Source: Flavobacterium aquaticum
GTDB lineage: Bacteria > Bacteroidota > Bacteroidia > Flavobacteriales > Flavobacteriaceae
Direction: 5' to 3'
Assembly (NCBI RefSeq): GCF_003259835.1
Contig: NZ_QLMI01000001.1
Coordinates: 124,001-188,000, forward strand
Length of the DNA: 64,000 nt
Shown here: in pieces, positions 1 to 9,210 of the stretch
Layout: every line of letters begins with the position of its first letter
Position numbering within the stretch: position 1 is the stretch's first letter
Made by a program: the position numbers and the translations under genes
Notes under the pieces: generated by a model
Seen by the model: the letters and a program-made list of their open reading frames with translations, nothing else
Told to the model about the DNA's origin: nothing
Databases searched by the model: none

Positions 1-1073
1 AAAGTGGTCAGTTTGAAATTGTTTCTTCTTTAGATGGAAAAAACTTAACAGAAAATTCAGCAAAAGAAGCTGTTTTTAAAGGAAAATTTCAGCTAGCTAT
101 CATTATACCAGAAAATCTAAGTAAAGATTTGCAATTAAAAGTAAATCAAAACGTAGATAAAATAATTTCAAATTTTGGAATTGGTGATCTTTCGGAAGAG
201 CCAAAAAAAGATTCACTTCCACAAATAATAAACAAAAAAGAAGTCCGACTTTATTTTGATCCTGCTACGCAAGCCACGTTTAAAAGTAATGTAAAAAGTA
301 GTATTGATAAAATGATTTCTCAAATTGAAACCAAATCCATTTACGCTACTTTTCAAGAGCAATTAGGAGAAGGAGAAGAACCTATTTTTGAGCAGGAAAG
401 TTTCATTACGTTTAAAGAAATTGTTCCAACGGTTGATAATAAAGAAATTTTACCAAATTCGGTGCAACATAACGTTCCGGCTTGGACTTTATTTGCCATC
501 TTTTTTATAATTGTTCCGCTTTCTATTAATATTGTTAAAGAAAAAGGACAAGGAACACAAATTCGATTACTAACCAATCCAGTTCCATATTCTATAGTGA
601 TTGCTGGAAAAACAATTACGTATTTGGTAATTTGTATGATTCAGTTTTATCTAATGGTTTTAGTTGGAATGTATTTATTTCCCTATTTAAGTTTACCAAC
701 ATTAGATTTAGATGGAAAATTTTTTCTAATGAGTGTTGTTGCATTATTCTCAGGATTAGCAGCAATTGGATTCGGAATTTTACTTGGAACTATTGCTAAA
801 ACTCAAGAACAATCAGCACCTTTTGGAGCAACTTCGGTAGTAATTTTAGCTGCTATTGGTGGCGTTTGGGTTCCCGTATTTGCTATGCCAAAAGTAATGC
901 AAGTTATTTCGCATATTTCACCTATGAATTGGGGATTAAACGCATTTTATGATGTTTTACTACGTAAAGCTGATGCTGTAGAAATTCTTCCCGAAATATT
1001 TTTACTACTTTTGTTCTTTATAATTACAATTTTTATTGCCATCCAATATGATAAAAAGAAAAGAGCAGTATAA
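1..1073 (+). CDS. ABC-2 type transporter permease, 5' end outside window
   Basis: The frame is open from base 3 to the TAA at 1071-1073, so the gene starts left of the window; the first in-frame TTG at 129 is probably not the true start. The visible part has a long extracytoplasmic stretch and then about six membrane segments, from the VPAWTLFAIFF region to the final IITIFIAIQY. This is the usual layout of ABC-2 permeases that carry a large periplasmic loop after the first helix. The ATPase partner is not visible and is presumably upstream. It is the first gene seen of the pigment operon and overlaps the next gene by 26 bases. Export or membrane placement of the pigment or a precursor is inferred from context only. 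Confidence 0.85.
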   Translation, partial: SGQFEIVSSLDGKNLTENSAKEAVFKGKFQLAIIIPENLSKDLQLKVNQNVDKIISNFGIGDLSEEPKKDSLPQIINKKEVRLYFDPATQATFKSNVKSSIDKMISQIETKSIYATFQEQLGEGEEPIFEQESFITFKEIVPTVDNKEILPNSVQHNVPAWTLFAIFFIIVPLSINIVKEKGQGTQIRLLTNPVPYSIVIAGKTITYLVICMIQFYLMVLVGMYLFPYLSLPTLDLDGKFFLMSVVALFSGLAAIGFGILLGTIAKTQEQSAPFGATSVVILAAIGGVWVPVFAMPKVMQVISHISPMNWGLNAFYDVLLRKADAVEILPEIFLLLLFFIITIFIAIQYDKKKRAV

Positions 1074-1497
1074 CGAGGCTTCTCATTTAAGCGTTTCTAA
1101 AGATATTAGAGTTCGATTTAACGAAACAGATCCATTAGGAATTGTTTGGCACGGTTATTACATCACTTATTTTGAAGATGGAAGAGAAGCTTTTGGAAGA
1201 TTGCACGGTATATCTTATCTAGATGTTCAAAAACACGGTTATACAACTCCAATTGTAAAATCGGTATGTGAACATAAGTTGTCATTAAAATATGGCGATG
1301 TGGCTCGTATTGAAACTACAATTGTAGATTCTCCAGCAGCTAAAATGATTTTTAGATATGTAATTTACGATAGCAATAATGAAATAGCTTGTACAGGTGA
1401 AACCGTTCAAGTGTTTTTAGATAGTGATGGAAATTTAGTTTTAAATGCACCTTCTTTTTATGAAGAATGGAAAAAAAGCGTTGGATTATTAAAATGA
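1048..1497 (+). CDS. acyl-CoA/acyl-ACP thioesterase, 4-hydroxybenzoyl-CoA thioesterase-like hot-dog fold
   Basis: About 149 residues, typical of YbgC/FadM-like hot-dog thioesterases. Near the N-terminus is IRVRFNETDPLGIVWHGYY, matching the family motif in which the Asp of the TDPLGIVWH segment is catalytic. I chose ATG 1048 because this puts that motif about 20 residues from the start; an upstream TTG at 1036 is possible. It overlaps the upstream permease and shares ATGA with the next ketosynthase, so translational coupling is likely. In aryl-polyene and flexirubin clusters such a thioesterase is thought to release or edit acyl chains on the carrier protein; that role is inferred. Confidence 0.85.
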   Translation: MIKRKEQYNEASHLSVSKDIRVRFNETDPLGIVWHGYYITYFEDGREAFGRLHGISYLDVQKHGYTTPIVKSVCEHKLSLKYGDVARIETTIVDSPAAKMIFRYVIYDSNNEIACTGETVQVFLDSDGNLVLNAPSFYEEWKKSVGLLK

Positions 1498-2630
1498 TAG
1501 CAAATAAAACAATTTATATTTCCGATGCGAACTGCGTAACTCCGTTAGGTTTTGATTTAGAAGCCAATTGGAAGGCGCTCGTAAAAGGGCAATCAGGTAT
1601 TCAATTTCAAGAAAAATACGGAAATCTTTCTTCTATCTATGCTTCTATAATTGAAGATGAAAAGTTAAATGAAAGTTTTCTAAAAGTTTCTAATGAAAAC
1701 ACGTTTACCAAATTAGAAAAGATGCTCATTTTAGCATTGCACCCAATTATAAATAAAAATAAAGTTACCGAAAAATCAGTTTTAATTCTTTCTACAACAA
1801 AAGGAAATATTTCGTTATTAGAAAATCAAGAATTACCAATTGAAGAAGCGCAGTTAGCAACATTAGCAAAAAAAATAAATACTTTTTTCGGATTTAAAAC
1901 AGAACCAATCGTGGTTTCAAACGCCTGTGTTTCTGGAGTTTTAGCGGTTTCAGTTGCTAAACGAATGATTCAGTTTGGCGCTTATGAAAACGCATTTGTA
2001 ATTGCTGGAGATGAAATTTCCGAATTTGTTTTGTCTGGTTTTAATTCGTTTCAAGCGATGAGTAGTTTGCCTTGTGCTCCTTATGATGAATCTCGAAATG
2101 GAGTAACTCTTGGCGAAGCAGCAGCAGCGGTTTATATTTCTTCGGAAAAACCAACTGAAAACGCTGTAGCAATCATTGGTGATGGAGCTATAAACGATGC
2201 CAATCATATTTCTGGACCATCAAGAACAGGTGAAGGCTTGTTTAAAAGTATTGAAAGTGCTTTCAAAGATGCAAATATTAGTAAAGATAAGTTAGATTAC
2301 ATTTCGGCTCACGGAACTGCCACTTTATACAATGACGAAATGGAAGCAACTGCTTTTTCTCGTTCCCATATTGATACTGTTGCCATAAATAGTTTAAAAG
2401 GCTATTACGGACACACATTAGGCGCTTCTGGATTGTTAGAAATTGTAATCGGATTGCAATCGGTTTATAACGAAGAATTATTAGCATCAAAAGGATTTAA
2501 AAACTCTGGAGTTTCTATTCCAATTGCTATTTTAAAAGAAAATAGAAAAAAAGAAATCAAATATTTCTTAAAAACAGCATCAGGCTTTGGCGGATGTAAT
2601 ACAGCAATACTGTTTGAAAAAATAAATTAA
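1494..2630 (+). CDS. beta-ketoacyl-ACP synthase, FabF-like
   Basis: About 378 residues, the usual KAS I/II length. All three catalytic residues are visible: Cys145 in NACVSG, His273 in SAHGTAT and His307 in [11 protein letters not shown]. It should therefore perform decarboxylative Claisen condensation of malonyl-ACP with a growing acyl or aryl chain. ATG 1494 overlaps the thioesterase stop (ATGA) and gives the normal N-terminus ([13 protein letters not shown]), so I prefer it to the upstream ATG at 1467. It is followed by a ketosynthase-like fragment, an ACP, a second ketosynthase and a chain-length-factor-like protein, the classic type II polyene set. Its division of labour with the second ketosynthase cannot be read from the sequence. 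Confidence 0.9.
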   Translation: MIANKTIYISDANCVTPLGFDLEANWKALVKGQSGIQFQEKYGNLSSIYASIIEDEKLNESFLKVSNENTFTKLEKMLILALHPIINKNKVTEKSVLILSTTKGNISLLENQELPIEEAQLATLAKKINTFFGFKTEPIVVSNACVSGVLAVSVAKRMIQFGAYENAFVIAGDEISEFVLSGFNSFQAMSSLPCAPYDESRNGVTLGEAAAAVYISSEKPTENAVAIIGDGAINDANHISGPSRTGEGLFKSIESAFKDANISKDKLDYISAHGTATLYNDEMEATAFSRSHIDTVAINSLKGYYGHTLGASGLLEIVIGLQSVYNEELLASKGFKNSGVSIPIAILKENRKKEIKYFLKTASGFGGCNTAILFEKIN

Positions 2631-2632
2631 AA

Positions 2633-3247
2633 TTGACGACAAATTATCACATATCAAGCTATTGCAAAATAGAAAATAATACACTTCAACTAAACGGAGC
2701 AACTGTTTTAGAAATGAACGATGTATTATTTCCTGAATTTATTAAAAATGCATCAAAAACAATCGGCTTAGAATATCCAAAATTTTTTAAAATGGATAAT
2801 TTAAGTAAATTAGCCTTTTTAGGAGCAGAAGCAATCTTGAAAGACAACATCGATTTAGAAAATGAAAACGATATTGCGCTTGTATTTGCTAATAAATCTT
2901 CAAGTTTAGATACCGATGTAAAATATCAAGATTCAATTTCTGATTCCGAAAATTATTTTCCAAGTCCTGCCGTTTTTGTGTACACATTACCTAATATTTG
3001 CGTGGGTGAAATAAGTATCAAACATCAATTAAAAACAGAAAACGCATTTTTTGTGTTTGATGATTTTAAACCCGATTTTATGTCAAATTACGCATCGTAT
3101 TTGTTAGAAAGCGGTAAAACACAAAAAGTACTTTGCGGTTGGGTAGAATATTATAAAAACGAATACAAAGCTTTTGTTTACCTAGTAGAAAAATCAGGAA
3201 CAATTGCACACGATAAACAAAATATACAAACATTATACAATCAATAA
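2633..3247 (+). CDS. short ketosynthase-like protein of the pigment cluster, no complete active site
   Basis: A 204-residue product starting at TTG 2633, two bases after the preceding stop, and followed two bases later by the ACP gene. It resembles the N-terminal part of a ketosynthase: the segment with [11 protein letters not shown] and [15 protein letters not shown] has the spacing of the region around a KAS nucleophile. It lacks the C-terminal half with the HGTAT and GHT histidines, so independent condensation is unlikely. Proteins of this size are commonly called 3-oxoacyl-ACP synthase in flavobacterial pigment clusters. It may be a structural partner of one of the full ketosynthases. The assignment rests on weak similarity and context. 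Confidence 0.6.
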   Translation: MTTNYHISSYCKIENNTLQLNGATVLEMNDVLFPEFIKNASKTIGLEYPKFFKMDNLSKLAFLGAEAILKDNIDLENENDIALVFANKSSSLDTDVKYQDSISDSENYFPSPAVFVYTLPNICVGEISIKHQLKTENAFFVFDDFKPDFMSNYASYLLESGKTQKVLCGWVEYYKNEYKAFVYLVEKSGTIAHDKQNIQTLYNQ

Positions 3248-3249
3248 TT

Positions 3250-3507
3250 ATGGAAGCTTTAAAACAAGAATTAAAATCAAAAATCATTGAAGTTTTAAAT
3301 TTAGAAGATATTGCAATTGAAGATATTAACGATAACGATCCTTTATTTGGAGATGGTTTAGGTTTAGATTCAATTGATGCTTTAGAATTAATTGTGCTTT
3401 TAGATAAAGAATACGGAATTAGATTAGCTGATCCAAAACAAGGAAAAGCAATTTTCGAATCAATTGAAACTATGGCAGCTTATATTGCTGAAAACAGAAC
3501 TAAATAA
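3250..3507 (+). CDS. acyl carrier protein
   Basis: An 85-residue acidic protein with the carrier motif GLDSIDALELIVLLD; Ser41 of DSID is the expected 4'-phosphopantetheine site. The length is that of a free-standing type II ACP. The phosphopantetheinyl transferase at the right end of the cluster is the obvious activating enzyme. The gene lies between the ketosynthase-like fragment and the second ketosynthase with 2- and 10-base gaps, so it is co-transcribed and should carry the growing polyene chain. Only one ACP gene is visible, whereas aryl-polyene clusters often have two; another may lie to the left. Confidence 0.93.
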   Translation: MEALKQELKSKIIEVLNLEDIAIEDINDNDPLFGDGLGLDSIDALELIVLLDKEYGIRLADPKQGKAIFESIETMAAYIAENRTK

Positions 3508-3517
3508 TACAATCTAA

Positions 3518-4708
3518 ATGAAAGTTGCAATTACAGGCATGGGAATTATATCTTCAATAGGAAATACTGTTGAAGAGAACTTCCATTCATTAGTTTCCCT
3601 AAAAACGGGACTTTCTACAATTTCAAACATTGAAACGATTCATAAAGACATCATTAAAGTGGGAGAAATTAAACTGACTAATGAGCAATTAGCCAAGCAA
3701 CTTAATTTACCAAGTGATAATAATTATTCTCGTACCGCATTATTAGGTGCTATTGCAGCTAAACAAGCAGTTGAAAATGCAAAAATTAGCGATATGAATG
3801 CATATAAGTCAGGATTGATTTCAGCAACAAGCGTTGGTGGAATGGATATGACTGAAAAATATTATTACGAATATTTTGAAAACGAAGCTTGCCAAAAATA
3901 CATAACCAGTCACGATATTGGAGATAATTCTCAAAAAATCGCGAATTGTATCGGATTAAAAGGCATGGTTACTACAATTAGTACGGCTTGTTCTTCTGCA
4001 GCAAATGCAATTATGTTAGGCGCAAGATTAATTCAATCTGGCGAATTAGATAGAGTAGTGGTTGGAGGAACAGATGCTTTAGCAAAATTTACCATAAACG
4101 GATTTAAAACGTTGATGATTTTGTCTGATGACTACAACGCTCCGTTTGATAACAACAGAAAAGGATTAAATTTAGGTGAAGCCGCTGCGTTTTTAGTTTT
4201 AGAATCGGAGACGATTGTAAAAAAAGAAAATAGAGAAGTTTTGGCTTACGTTACCGGTTTTGGAAATGCAAATGATGCTTTTCATCAAACAGCTTCTTCG
4301 GAAAACGGCGATGGTGCTTTTTTAGCTATGAATAAAGCCTTCAAAATGGCTAAAATTCAACCAGGCGAAATTGATTACATAAACGCCCACGGAACGGCGA
4401 CACCAAACAACGATTTATCTGAAGGAAGAGCCATTATCAGAATATTTGGAGAAAATGTTCCTGATTTCAGTTCGACCAAGCCTTTTACAGGTCATACTTT
4501 AGCAGCAGCTGCGGGTATTGAAGCAGTTTATAGTATTTTGGCAATTCAGAATAATATTATTTTTCCTAATTTGAATTTTAAAACAAATATGGAAGAATTC
4601 AATTTAACGCCACAACTTACACTTAAAGAAAAAGAGATACATCATGTACTTTCAAATTCTTTCGGATTTGGAGGAAATTGTTCCACTTTAATATTTTCAA
4701 AGAACTAA
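3518..4708 (+). CDS. beta-ketoacyl-ACP synthase II, FabF-like
   Basis: A 396-residue ketosynthase with a complete triad: Cys158 in STACSSAAN, His291 in NAHGTAT and His326 in TGHTLAAAAG. The N-terminus MKVAITGMGIISSIG is canonical for KAS II, so the ATG at 3518 is secure. Its stop overlaps the start of the next gene by one base (TAATG). Since the neighbour is a ketosynthase homologue without catalytic residues, this protein is the likely catalytic half of a KS-CLF heterodimer that extends the polyene. That pairing is an inference from gene order. Confidence 0.92.
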   Translation: MKVAITGMGIISSIGNTVEENFHSLVSLKTGLSTISNIETIHKDIIKVGEIKLTNEQLAKQLNLPSDNNYSRTALLGAIAAKQAVENAKISDMNAYKSGLISATSVGGMDMTEKYYYEYFENEACQKYITSHDIGDNSQKIANCIGLKGMVTTISTACSSAANAIMLGARLIQSGELDRVVVGGTDALAKFTINGFKTLMILSDDYNAPFDNNRKGLNLGEAAAFLVLESETIVKKENREVLAYVTGFGNANDAFHQTASSENGDGAFLAMNKAFKMAKIQPGEIDYINAHGTATPNNDLSEGRAIIRIFGENVPDFSSTKPFTGHTLAAAAGIEAVYSILAIQNNIIFPNLNFKTNMEEFNLTPQLTLKEKEIHHVLSNSFGFGGNCSTLIFSKN

Positions 4709-5769
4709 TGCAAAAGTGCTACATTAACGGAATGGGATGCGTCTCTTCTCAAGAAACATATGATACTTCTTTCTTAGAATCGGTTGAAATTAATACAACC
4801 GAAAACATAGTTTATGCTAAACAACCTTCATACAAAGAATTAATTCCGCCAGCCGCAGCAAGACGAATGGCAAAAGGAGTTAAAATGGGCTTAGCCGCAT
4901 CAACAAAAGCGTTAAAAGAAGCAAATGTTGAGGTTCCAGACGCTATAATTACTGGAACGGGAATGGGTTGTATTGAAGATTCTGAAAAATTCTTAAAAGC
5001 TTTAATTGATAATAACGAAGAATACTTAACACCAACTAATTTTATTCAATCTACACACAATACTGTTGGTGCACAAATTGCCTTAGGATTAGGTTGTAAA
5101 GGTTATAATTTCACGTATGTTAATGGTTCAATTTCTTTTGAATCAGCTTTGCTTGATGCAAAATTACAACTTGAAAATGAAGAAGAAAACACGATTTTAG
5201 TTGGTGCTGCCGATGAAACATCATCGCATACAATGGAGTTGTTTAAACTGGTTAACATCATTAAAAAAGAAAGCGATCAACCTTATTCTGTTTTAGATTC
5301 AAATTCTTCAGGAGTAGTTTACAGTGAAGGTGCAACTTTTGTAACTTTAGAAAATGTAAAAAAAGAAAATTCTTATGCCGTTTTAGAAGCATTACAAATT
5401 CAAAACGAATTGAATATTGACGAGGTTGAAAGTTTCATTAGTAGCTTTTTAGAAAAGAATAATTTAAAAATTCAAGATATTGATGTTGTTGTTTTAGGAA
5501 ATAACGGAGATATTAGTTTTGATACTTATTACACAGCTGTTGATTCATTATTTGATCAAATTCCGCAAGTTTATTACAAACATCTAAGTGGGGAATTCAA
5601 TACCGCTTCTGCATTTGGATTTTGGGTTGCAGCATCGATTCTTAAAAATCAAGCAATTCCGCAAGTTGTAAAAATGAACTCTTTTGAAAAAGCTAATTTT
5701 TCAAAAGTATTACTTTATAATCAGTTTCAAGGAAAAGACCATAGCTTAGTACTTTTATCAAAATGTTAA
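4708..5769 (+). CDS. chain-length-factor-like ketosynthase homologue, catalytically degenerate
   Basis: About 353 residues from ATG 4708; the upstream TTG at 4678 would lie inside the previous gene. The fold is ketosynthase-like (INGMGCVSS, GTGMGCIEDSE), but the residue aligned with the nucleophilic Cys is Gly or Ser (TYVNGSISFESAL), the usual HGTAT histidine falls at NNGDISFD, and the GHT histidine is replaced in LSGEFNTASAFG. All three catalytic positions are therefore missing, as expected for a chain-length factor in type II systems. Its coupling to the catalytic ketosynthase just upstream supports a KS-CLF pair. The role in setting chain length is inferred. Confidence 0.8.
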   Translation: MQKCYINGMGCVSSQETYDTSFLESVEINTTENIVYAKQPSYKELIPPAAARRMAKGVKMGLAASTKALKEANVEVPDAIITGTGMGCIEDSEKFLKALIDNNEEYLTPTNFIQSTHNTVGAQIALGLGCKGYNFTYVNGSISFESALLDAKLQLENEEENTILVGAADETSSHTMELFKLVNIIKKESDQPYSVLDSNSSGVVYSEGATFVTLENVKKENSYAVLEALQIQNELNIDEVESFISSFLEKNNLKIQDIDVVVLGNNGDISFDTYYTAVDSLFDQIPQVYYKHLSGEFNTASAFGFWVAASILKNQAIPQVVKMNSFEKANFSKVLLYNQFQGKDHSLVLLSKC

Positions 5770-6527
5770 AACATAAATATTCTGTATTTATATTTTTTGT
5801 ACTGCTTGCTATTTTGTTTTTCACTAAAGCAAGTATACTTTTTTATGTTTTACTTTTTTTGTCTTTTTTAGCCATAACAACTTGGGGTGCTTTTGATATA
5901 AGATTGAACTATTTTACTAAAGCTATTTGCAAAAGTAATGCTACTAATAAAAAAAATATAGCCATTACATTTGACGATGGTCCGCATGAAAAAACTCCTG
6001 AAATTTTAGATGTTTTAATGGAATACAATGCAAAAGCCACTTTTTTTTGCATTGGGAAACAAATTGAAAAACATCCTGAAATTCTTAAACGCATTTTAAA
6101 CGAAGGTCATATTATAGGAAATCATTCCTACTCGCATTCTAAATGGAATGGTTTTTTTTCTACCCAAAAAATGGTTTCAGAAATTGAACAAACCAATATT
6201 TTAGTATCGAAACTCGTTAATAAAAAAGTTAGACTTTTTAGACCGCCTTTTGGAGTTACAAATCCTAATATAGCAAGAGCTGTTGTTAAAACAAATCAAA
6301 TAGTTGTAGGTTGGAATATTCGCTCATTAGATACTGTTATTGAAAGTGAAAATGCTATTTTAAATCGAATTAAAAACAGATTAAAACCAGGAGGAATTAT
6401 TCTATTACATGATACTTCTGCTAAAACTGTATCTGTTTTGGAACAGTTATTGCTATTTTTGCAATCAGAAGGTTATCAAACAGTAACAATTGAAGAATTA
6501 TTAGAAATCTCTGCTTATGAAAACTAA
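5763..6527 (+). CDS. polysaccharide deacetylase family protein, membrane-anchored NodB domain
   Basis: 254 residues. Two N-terminal hydrophobic segments (about 8-40) precede a NodB homology domain. The metal and catalytic motifs are intact: TFDDGPH with Asp71/Asp72, HSYSH with His121/His125, RPPFG at 160-164 and LLHDT with His216. An active metal-dependent carbohydrate esterase facing the periplasm is therefore likely. It overlaps the CLF-like gene by 7 bases and the LolA-like gene by 11, so it belongs to the same operon. Deacetylase-family genes recur in flexirubin-type clusters; the natural substrate is unknown to me. Confidence 0.85.
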   Translation: MLKHKYSVFIFFVLLAILFFTKASILFYVLLFLSFLAITTWGAFDIRLNYFTKAICKSNATNKKNIAITFDDGPHEKTPEILDVLMEYNAKATFFCIGKQIEKHPEILKRILNEGHIIGNHSYSHSKWNGFFSTQKMVSEIEQTNILVSKLVNKKVRLFRPPFGVTNPNIARAVVKTNQIVVGWNIRSLDTVIESENAILNRIKNRLKPGGIILLHDTSAKTVSVLEQLLLFLQSEGYQTVTIEELLEISAYEN

Positions 6528-7143
6528 ATTTTTAGTGCTGATTATTTTAATTTGTAGCTTTAAAATGAACGCACAAGAGCAAAAAATGTCGGCTCAGGAA
6601 ATAGTTAAATTTAAAGAAACGATAGAGAATCAGTCAAAAAATATTAAAACAATTAAAACTGATTTTGTTCAAATAAAACATATGGATTTTTTAACGAAAG
6701 ACATTGAAACTTCTGGAAAAATGTACTTCAAATCTCCGAATTTGTTAAATTGGCAATACACAAAGCCTTACCAATATAGTATTATTTTTAAGAATAATAA
6801 AGTCTATATAAATGATCAAGGCAATAAAAGTACGGTTGATGCAAAAAGTAAAATTTTTGAGAAAATCAATAAACTTATCGTAGGAAGCGTTAGCGGTAAT
6901 ATGTTTGACGATAAAGAATTTGATATTTCGTATTTCAAAACTAAGGAACATTACATCACTAAATTGATTCCAAAAACTGCCTCGATAAAAAAGATGATTA
7001 AACAAATTGATTTGTATTTTCCTTTAAAAGATGCTACGGTTTCTGAAGTTAAATTAATTGAATCATCTGGAGATTACACAAAAATTATATTCAAAAATAA
7101 AGTAATTAATACAAAAATTGATGATTCGGTATTTACTAATTAG
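6517..7143 (+). CDS. LolA-like outer-membrane lipoprotein carrier
   Basis: 208 residues with a signal peptide ending near KMNAQEQ. The rest is a LolA-type beta sheet: IKTIKTDFVQIKHMDFL followed by SGKMYFKSPNLLNWQYTKP, the stretch most typical of LolA relatives. In the Lol system LolA shuttles lipoproteins across the periplasm; cluster-linked LolA homologues in aryl-polyene loci are thought to move the hydrophobic pigment or its lipid conjugate. It overlaps its neighbours on both sides (11 and 23 bases). It is probably a dedicated paralogue; the chromosomal LolA is not visible. Confidence 0.82.
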   Translation: MKTKFLVLIILICSFKMNAQEQKMSAQEIVKFKETIENQSKNIKTIKTDFVQIKHMDFLTKDIETSGKMYFKSPNLLNWQYTKPYQYSIIFKNNKVYINDQGNKSTVDAKSKIFEKINKLIVGSVSGNMFDDKEFDISYFKTKEHYITKLIPKTASIKKMIKQIDLYFPLKDATVSEVKLIESSGDYTKIIFKNKVINTKIDDSVFTN

Positions 7144-7732
7144 TGCTTTCTTTAGCCTGTTTATTTCATGTAAATCGTATCAAATAAAAGATGCTGTTTC
7201 TGTAGATAATTCTTTGCAATTTGTTCAAAATCAATATTTTTCGGATGTTTCATTAGATTATGTCTATAAAACACACATCGAGATTTATGGAAACAAAATG
7301 GGCGGAATTTTCATTGCAAAACGAATTAACGATACCATCCACAGAATGGTTTTAACAACTGATTTTGGAAATAAACTATTAGATTTTGAAGTTTCTGAAA
7401 ACAGTTTTAAAGTAAATTTTGTAATTGATAATCTAGATAAAAAAATAATCCTCAATACACTAAGAGACGACTTTAGAACGTTGTTACAAGTGAATAGTAA
7501 AGTCTTCAAAACTTATAAAAGAAATAAAGAAGTAATTTATCAAACAGAAAACAATGCATATTACTATTTTGATGAGGTTTCAAGCAACTTAACCAAGATA
7601 ATTAAAACGAATAAAAGAAAGGAAAAGGTTATTTTTACATTTAACCCAAAAAAAACTACTTTTGCAGAAAATATCAATATTCAACATAATAACATTAAAC
7701 TTAAAATAGATTTTAATCAAATAAACAATTAA
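7121..7732 (+). CDS. pigment-cluster lipoprotein, unknown function
   Basis: 204 residues or slightly fewer depending on start. ATG 7121 gives a lipoprotein signal with lipobox FISC (Cys17); an adjacent TTG at 7118 is equally in frame. The mature part is beta-rich and basic with no domain I recognise. It overlaps the LolA-like gene by 23 bases and is followed one base later by a beta-barrel gene, so it sits in the export part of the operon. A role as an outer-membrane acceptor working with the LolA-like carrier is plausible by analogy with LolA/LolB, but the sequence alone does not establish LolB homology. Confidence 0.7.
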   Translation: MIRYLLISAFFSLFISCKSYQIKDAVSVDNSLQFVQNQYFSDVSLDYVYKTHIEIYGNKMGGIFIAKRINDTIHRMVLTTDFGNKLLDFEVSENSFKVNFVIDNLDKKIILNTLRDDFRTLLQVNSKVFKTYKRNKEVIYQTENNAYYYFDEVSSNLTKIIKTNKRKEKVIFTFNPKKTTFAENINIQHNNIKLKIDFNQINN

Positions 7733-7733
7733 C

Positions 7734-8330
7734 ATGAAAAAAGCATTTTATTTATTAGCCATTTTATTTGGATGTGTAACTTTTAGTAACGCACAAGTTT
7801 CTTTTAAGCCAGGATTTAGAGCAGGTTTAAATGTTTCTCACTTCTCAAAAGGAGATGATGCTTATTACAATGATGGATTTACTAGCAATAGAGATTTTGG
7901 TTCAAGAACAGATTTTTATGTTGGTTTTTTTGGTGATTTGAAACTTACAAAATATTATTCATTACAACCAGAAATTAACTATTCAAGACAAGGTTCAAAA
8001 TACGATTACTATGATGAAGCTTTAATGAGAAACCAATCTACAGATTTAGAAGTATCTTATTTAGCAGTTGGAATTGCTAATAAATTTACCTTTAATAAAC
8101 TTAACGTTCACGTTGGACCAACATTTGAATTTTTAGTTGATCAAAATTTTGACACGGATGCTGATATAGATTTAGCATTCTTCTTAGGTTTAGGATATGA
8201 TATTACACCAAATTTTGGAGTTGAAGCAAGAATTAAAAAAGGAATTGTACCTGTATTAGATTATTCTGATGGAAATCATACAAATGTTGTGTTTTCTGTT
8301 GGAGGATTTTATAAATTTGACGTAAAATAA
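7734..8330 (+). CDS. outer-membrane beta-barrel protein, PorT-like
   Basis: 198 residues with a clear signal peptide ending near SNAQVSFKPG. The mature part alternates aromatic and polar residues and has the pattern FRAGLNVSHF, DFYVGFFGDLKL and SLQPEINYSRQGSKY, typical of the outer-membrane beta-barrel (OMP_b-brl/PorT) family of Bacteroidota, and ends in an aromatic-rich strand. It follows the lipoprotein gene by one base. Barrel homologues of this size usually have eight strands and no wide pore. In this cluster it may anchor or organise the pigment in the outer membrane, which is inference from location. Confidence 0.8.
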   Translation: MKKAFYLLAILFGCVTFSNAQVSFKPGFRAGLNVSHFSKGDDAYYNDGFTSNRDFGSRTDFYVGFFGDLKLTKYYSLQPEINYSRQGSKYDYYDEALMRNQSTDLEVSYLAVGIANKFTFNKLNVHVGPTFEFLVDQNFDTDADIDLAFFLGLGYDITPNFGVEARIKKGIVPVLDYSDGNHTNVVFSVGGFYKFDVK

Positions 8331-8343
8331 TAATACAAAACTT

Positions 8344-8721
8344 ATGTTGTTACAGGATTTTTATAGCGTAGATACATTAAATTCAGTTAGCGAAGGGAAA
8401 TATATTGCTTCAATAACATTAAATAAAGATCACGCCATTTTTAAAGGACATTTTCCAGGAAATCCTGTAACACCAGGAGTTTGTATGATGCAAATAATTA
8501 AAGAAATAACAGAAAGTATTTTGAAAGTTTCTTTAACTATGGTGAGCACATCAAACGTAAAGTTTATGGCATTAATTAATCCAGAAGTTAATGCTAAACT
8601 AACTTTAGATTTAGAAATTTCTGAAAATGAAGCTTCAGAAATAAAAGTAAAAAACACTACAAGTTTTGACGAAACTGTAGCTTTAAAACTTTCAAATACC
8701 TATAAAAAAATAGCTTCTTGA
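8344..8721 (+). CDS. 3-hydroxyacyl-ACP dehydratase-like hot-dog protein
   Basis: 125 residues with the FabZ/FabA-type motif FKGHFPGNPVTPGV, including catalytic His36. In FabZ a Glu follows six positions after the PGV Pro (PGVLILE); here the aligned residue is Gln50 (PGVCMMQ), so the acid partner may be missing or supplied elsewhere. Dehydration of each beta-hydroxyacyl intermediate is required to form a conjugated polyene, which fits the cluster. The stop overlaps the next start by four bases. A non-catalytic or specialised hot-dog subunit is the alternative reading. Confidence 0.8.
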   Translation: MLLQDFYSVDTLNSVSEGKYIASITLNKDHAIFKGHFPGNPVTPGVCMMQIIKEITESILKVSLTMVSTSNVKFMALINPEVNAKLTLDLEISENEASEIKVKNTTSFDETVALKLSNTYKKIAS

Positions 8722-9209
8722 AACTAATTTCATCAATAGTATTTTTAATAACTTTCTTTTCATTTCAAAGTTATAATGTAACAGACATTAGAAAAATGTA
8801 TGTTGAATCTTCGGTTTCTAAAACCAATGCGATGAAGTTCCATGATTTTATGAGTAATTATTCAAAAAATGATGAAACTTTATTAGCTTATAAAGGAGCT
8901 TCAATAGCTTTAAAAGCAAAACATACAACTGGAATTAAACAAAAGAAAGAAGAGTTTATCAAAGGAATTACTATTTTAGAATCGGTAATTAAATCGAATC
9001 CCAATAATATTGAAGCGCGTTTGATTCGGTTAAGTATTCAAGAAAATACACCAAAAATACTTAAGTACAAAGGAAATATTGAAGCTGATAAAAAACAAAT
9101 TGTACTTTTGTTTAACAAGCAATCAGTTGATTTAAAAGAATATATACGAGATTTTGTAAATCAGTCAAAAGTTTTTACGGAAGCTGAAAAACAACAATTA
9201 AAAAAATAG
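8718..9209 (+). CDS. secreted hypothetical protein of the pigment cluster
   Basis: 163 residues, probably starting at TTG 8718, which overlaps the dehydratase stop. The N-terminus is hydrophobic like a signal peptide (LISSIVFLITFFSF). The remainder is helical and lysine-rich and contains a TPR-like stretch around ILESVIKSNPNNIEARLIRLS. I do not recognise a family. Tight packing before the glycosyltransferase shows it belongs to the operon, and its predicted export suggests work alongside the LolA-like, lipoprotein and barrel proteins. Confidence 0.65.
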   Translation: MKLISSIVFLITFFSFQSYNVTDIRKMYVESSVSKTNAMKFHDFMSNYSKNDETLLAYKGASIALKAKHTTGIKQKKEEFIKGITILESVIKSNPNNIEARLIRLSIQENTPKILKYKGNIEADKKQIVLLFNKQSVDLKEYIRDFVNQSKVFTEAEKQQLKK

Positions 9210-9210
9210 A

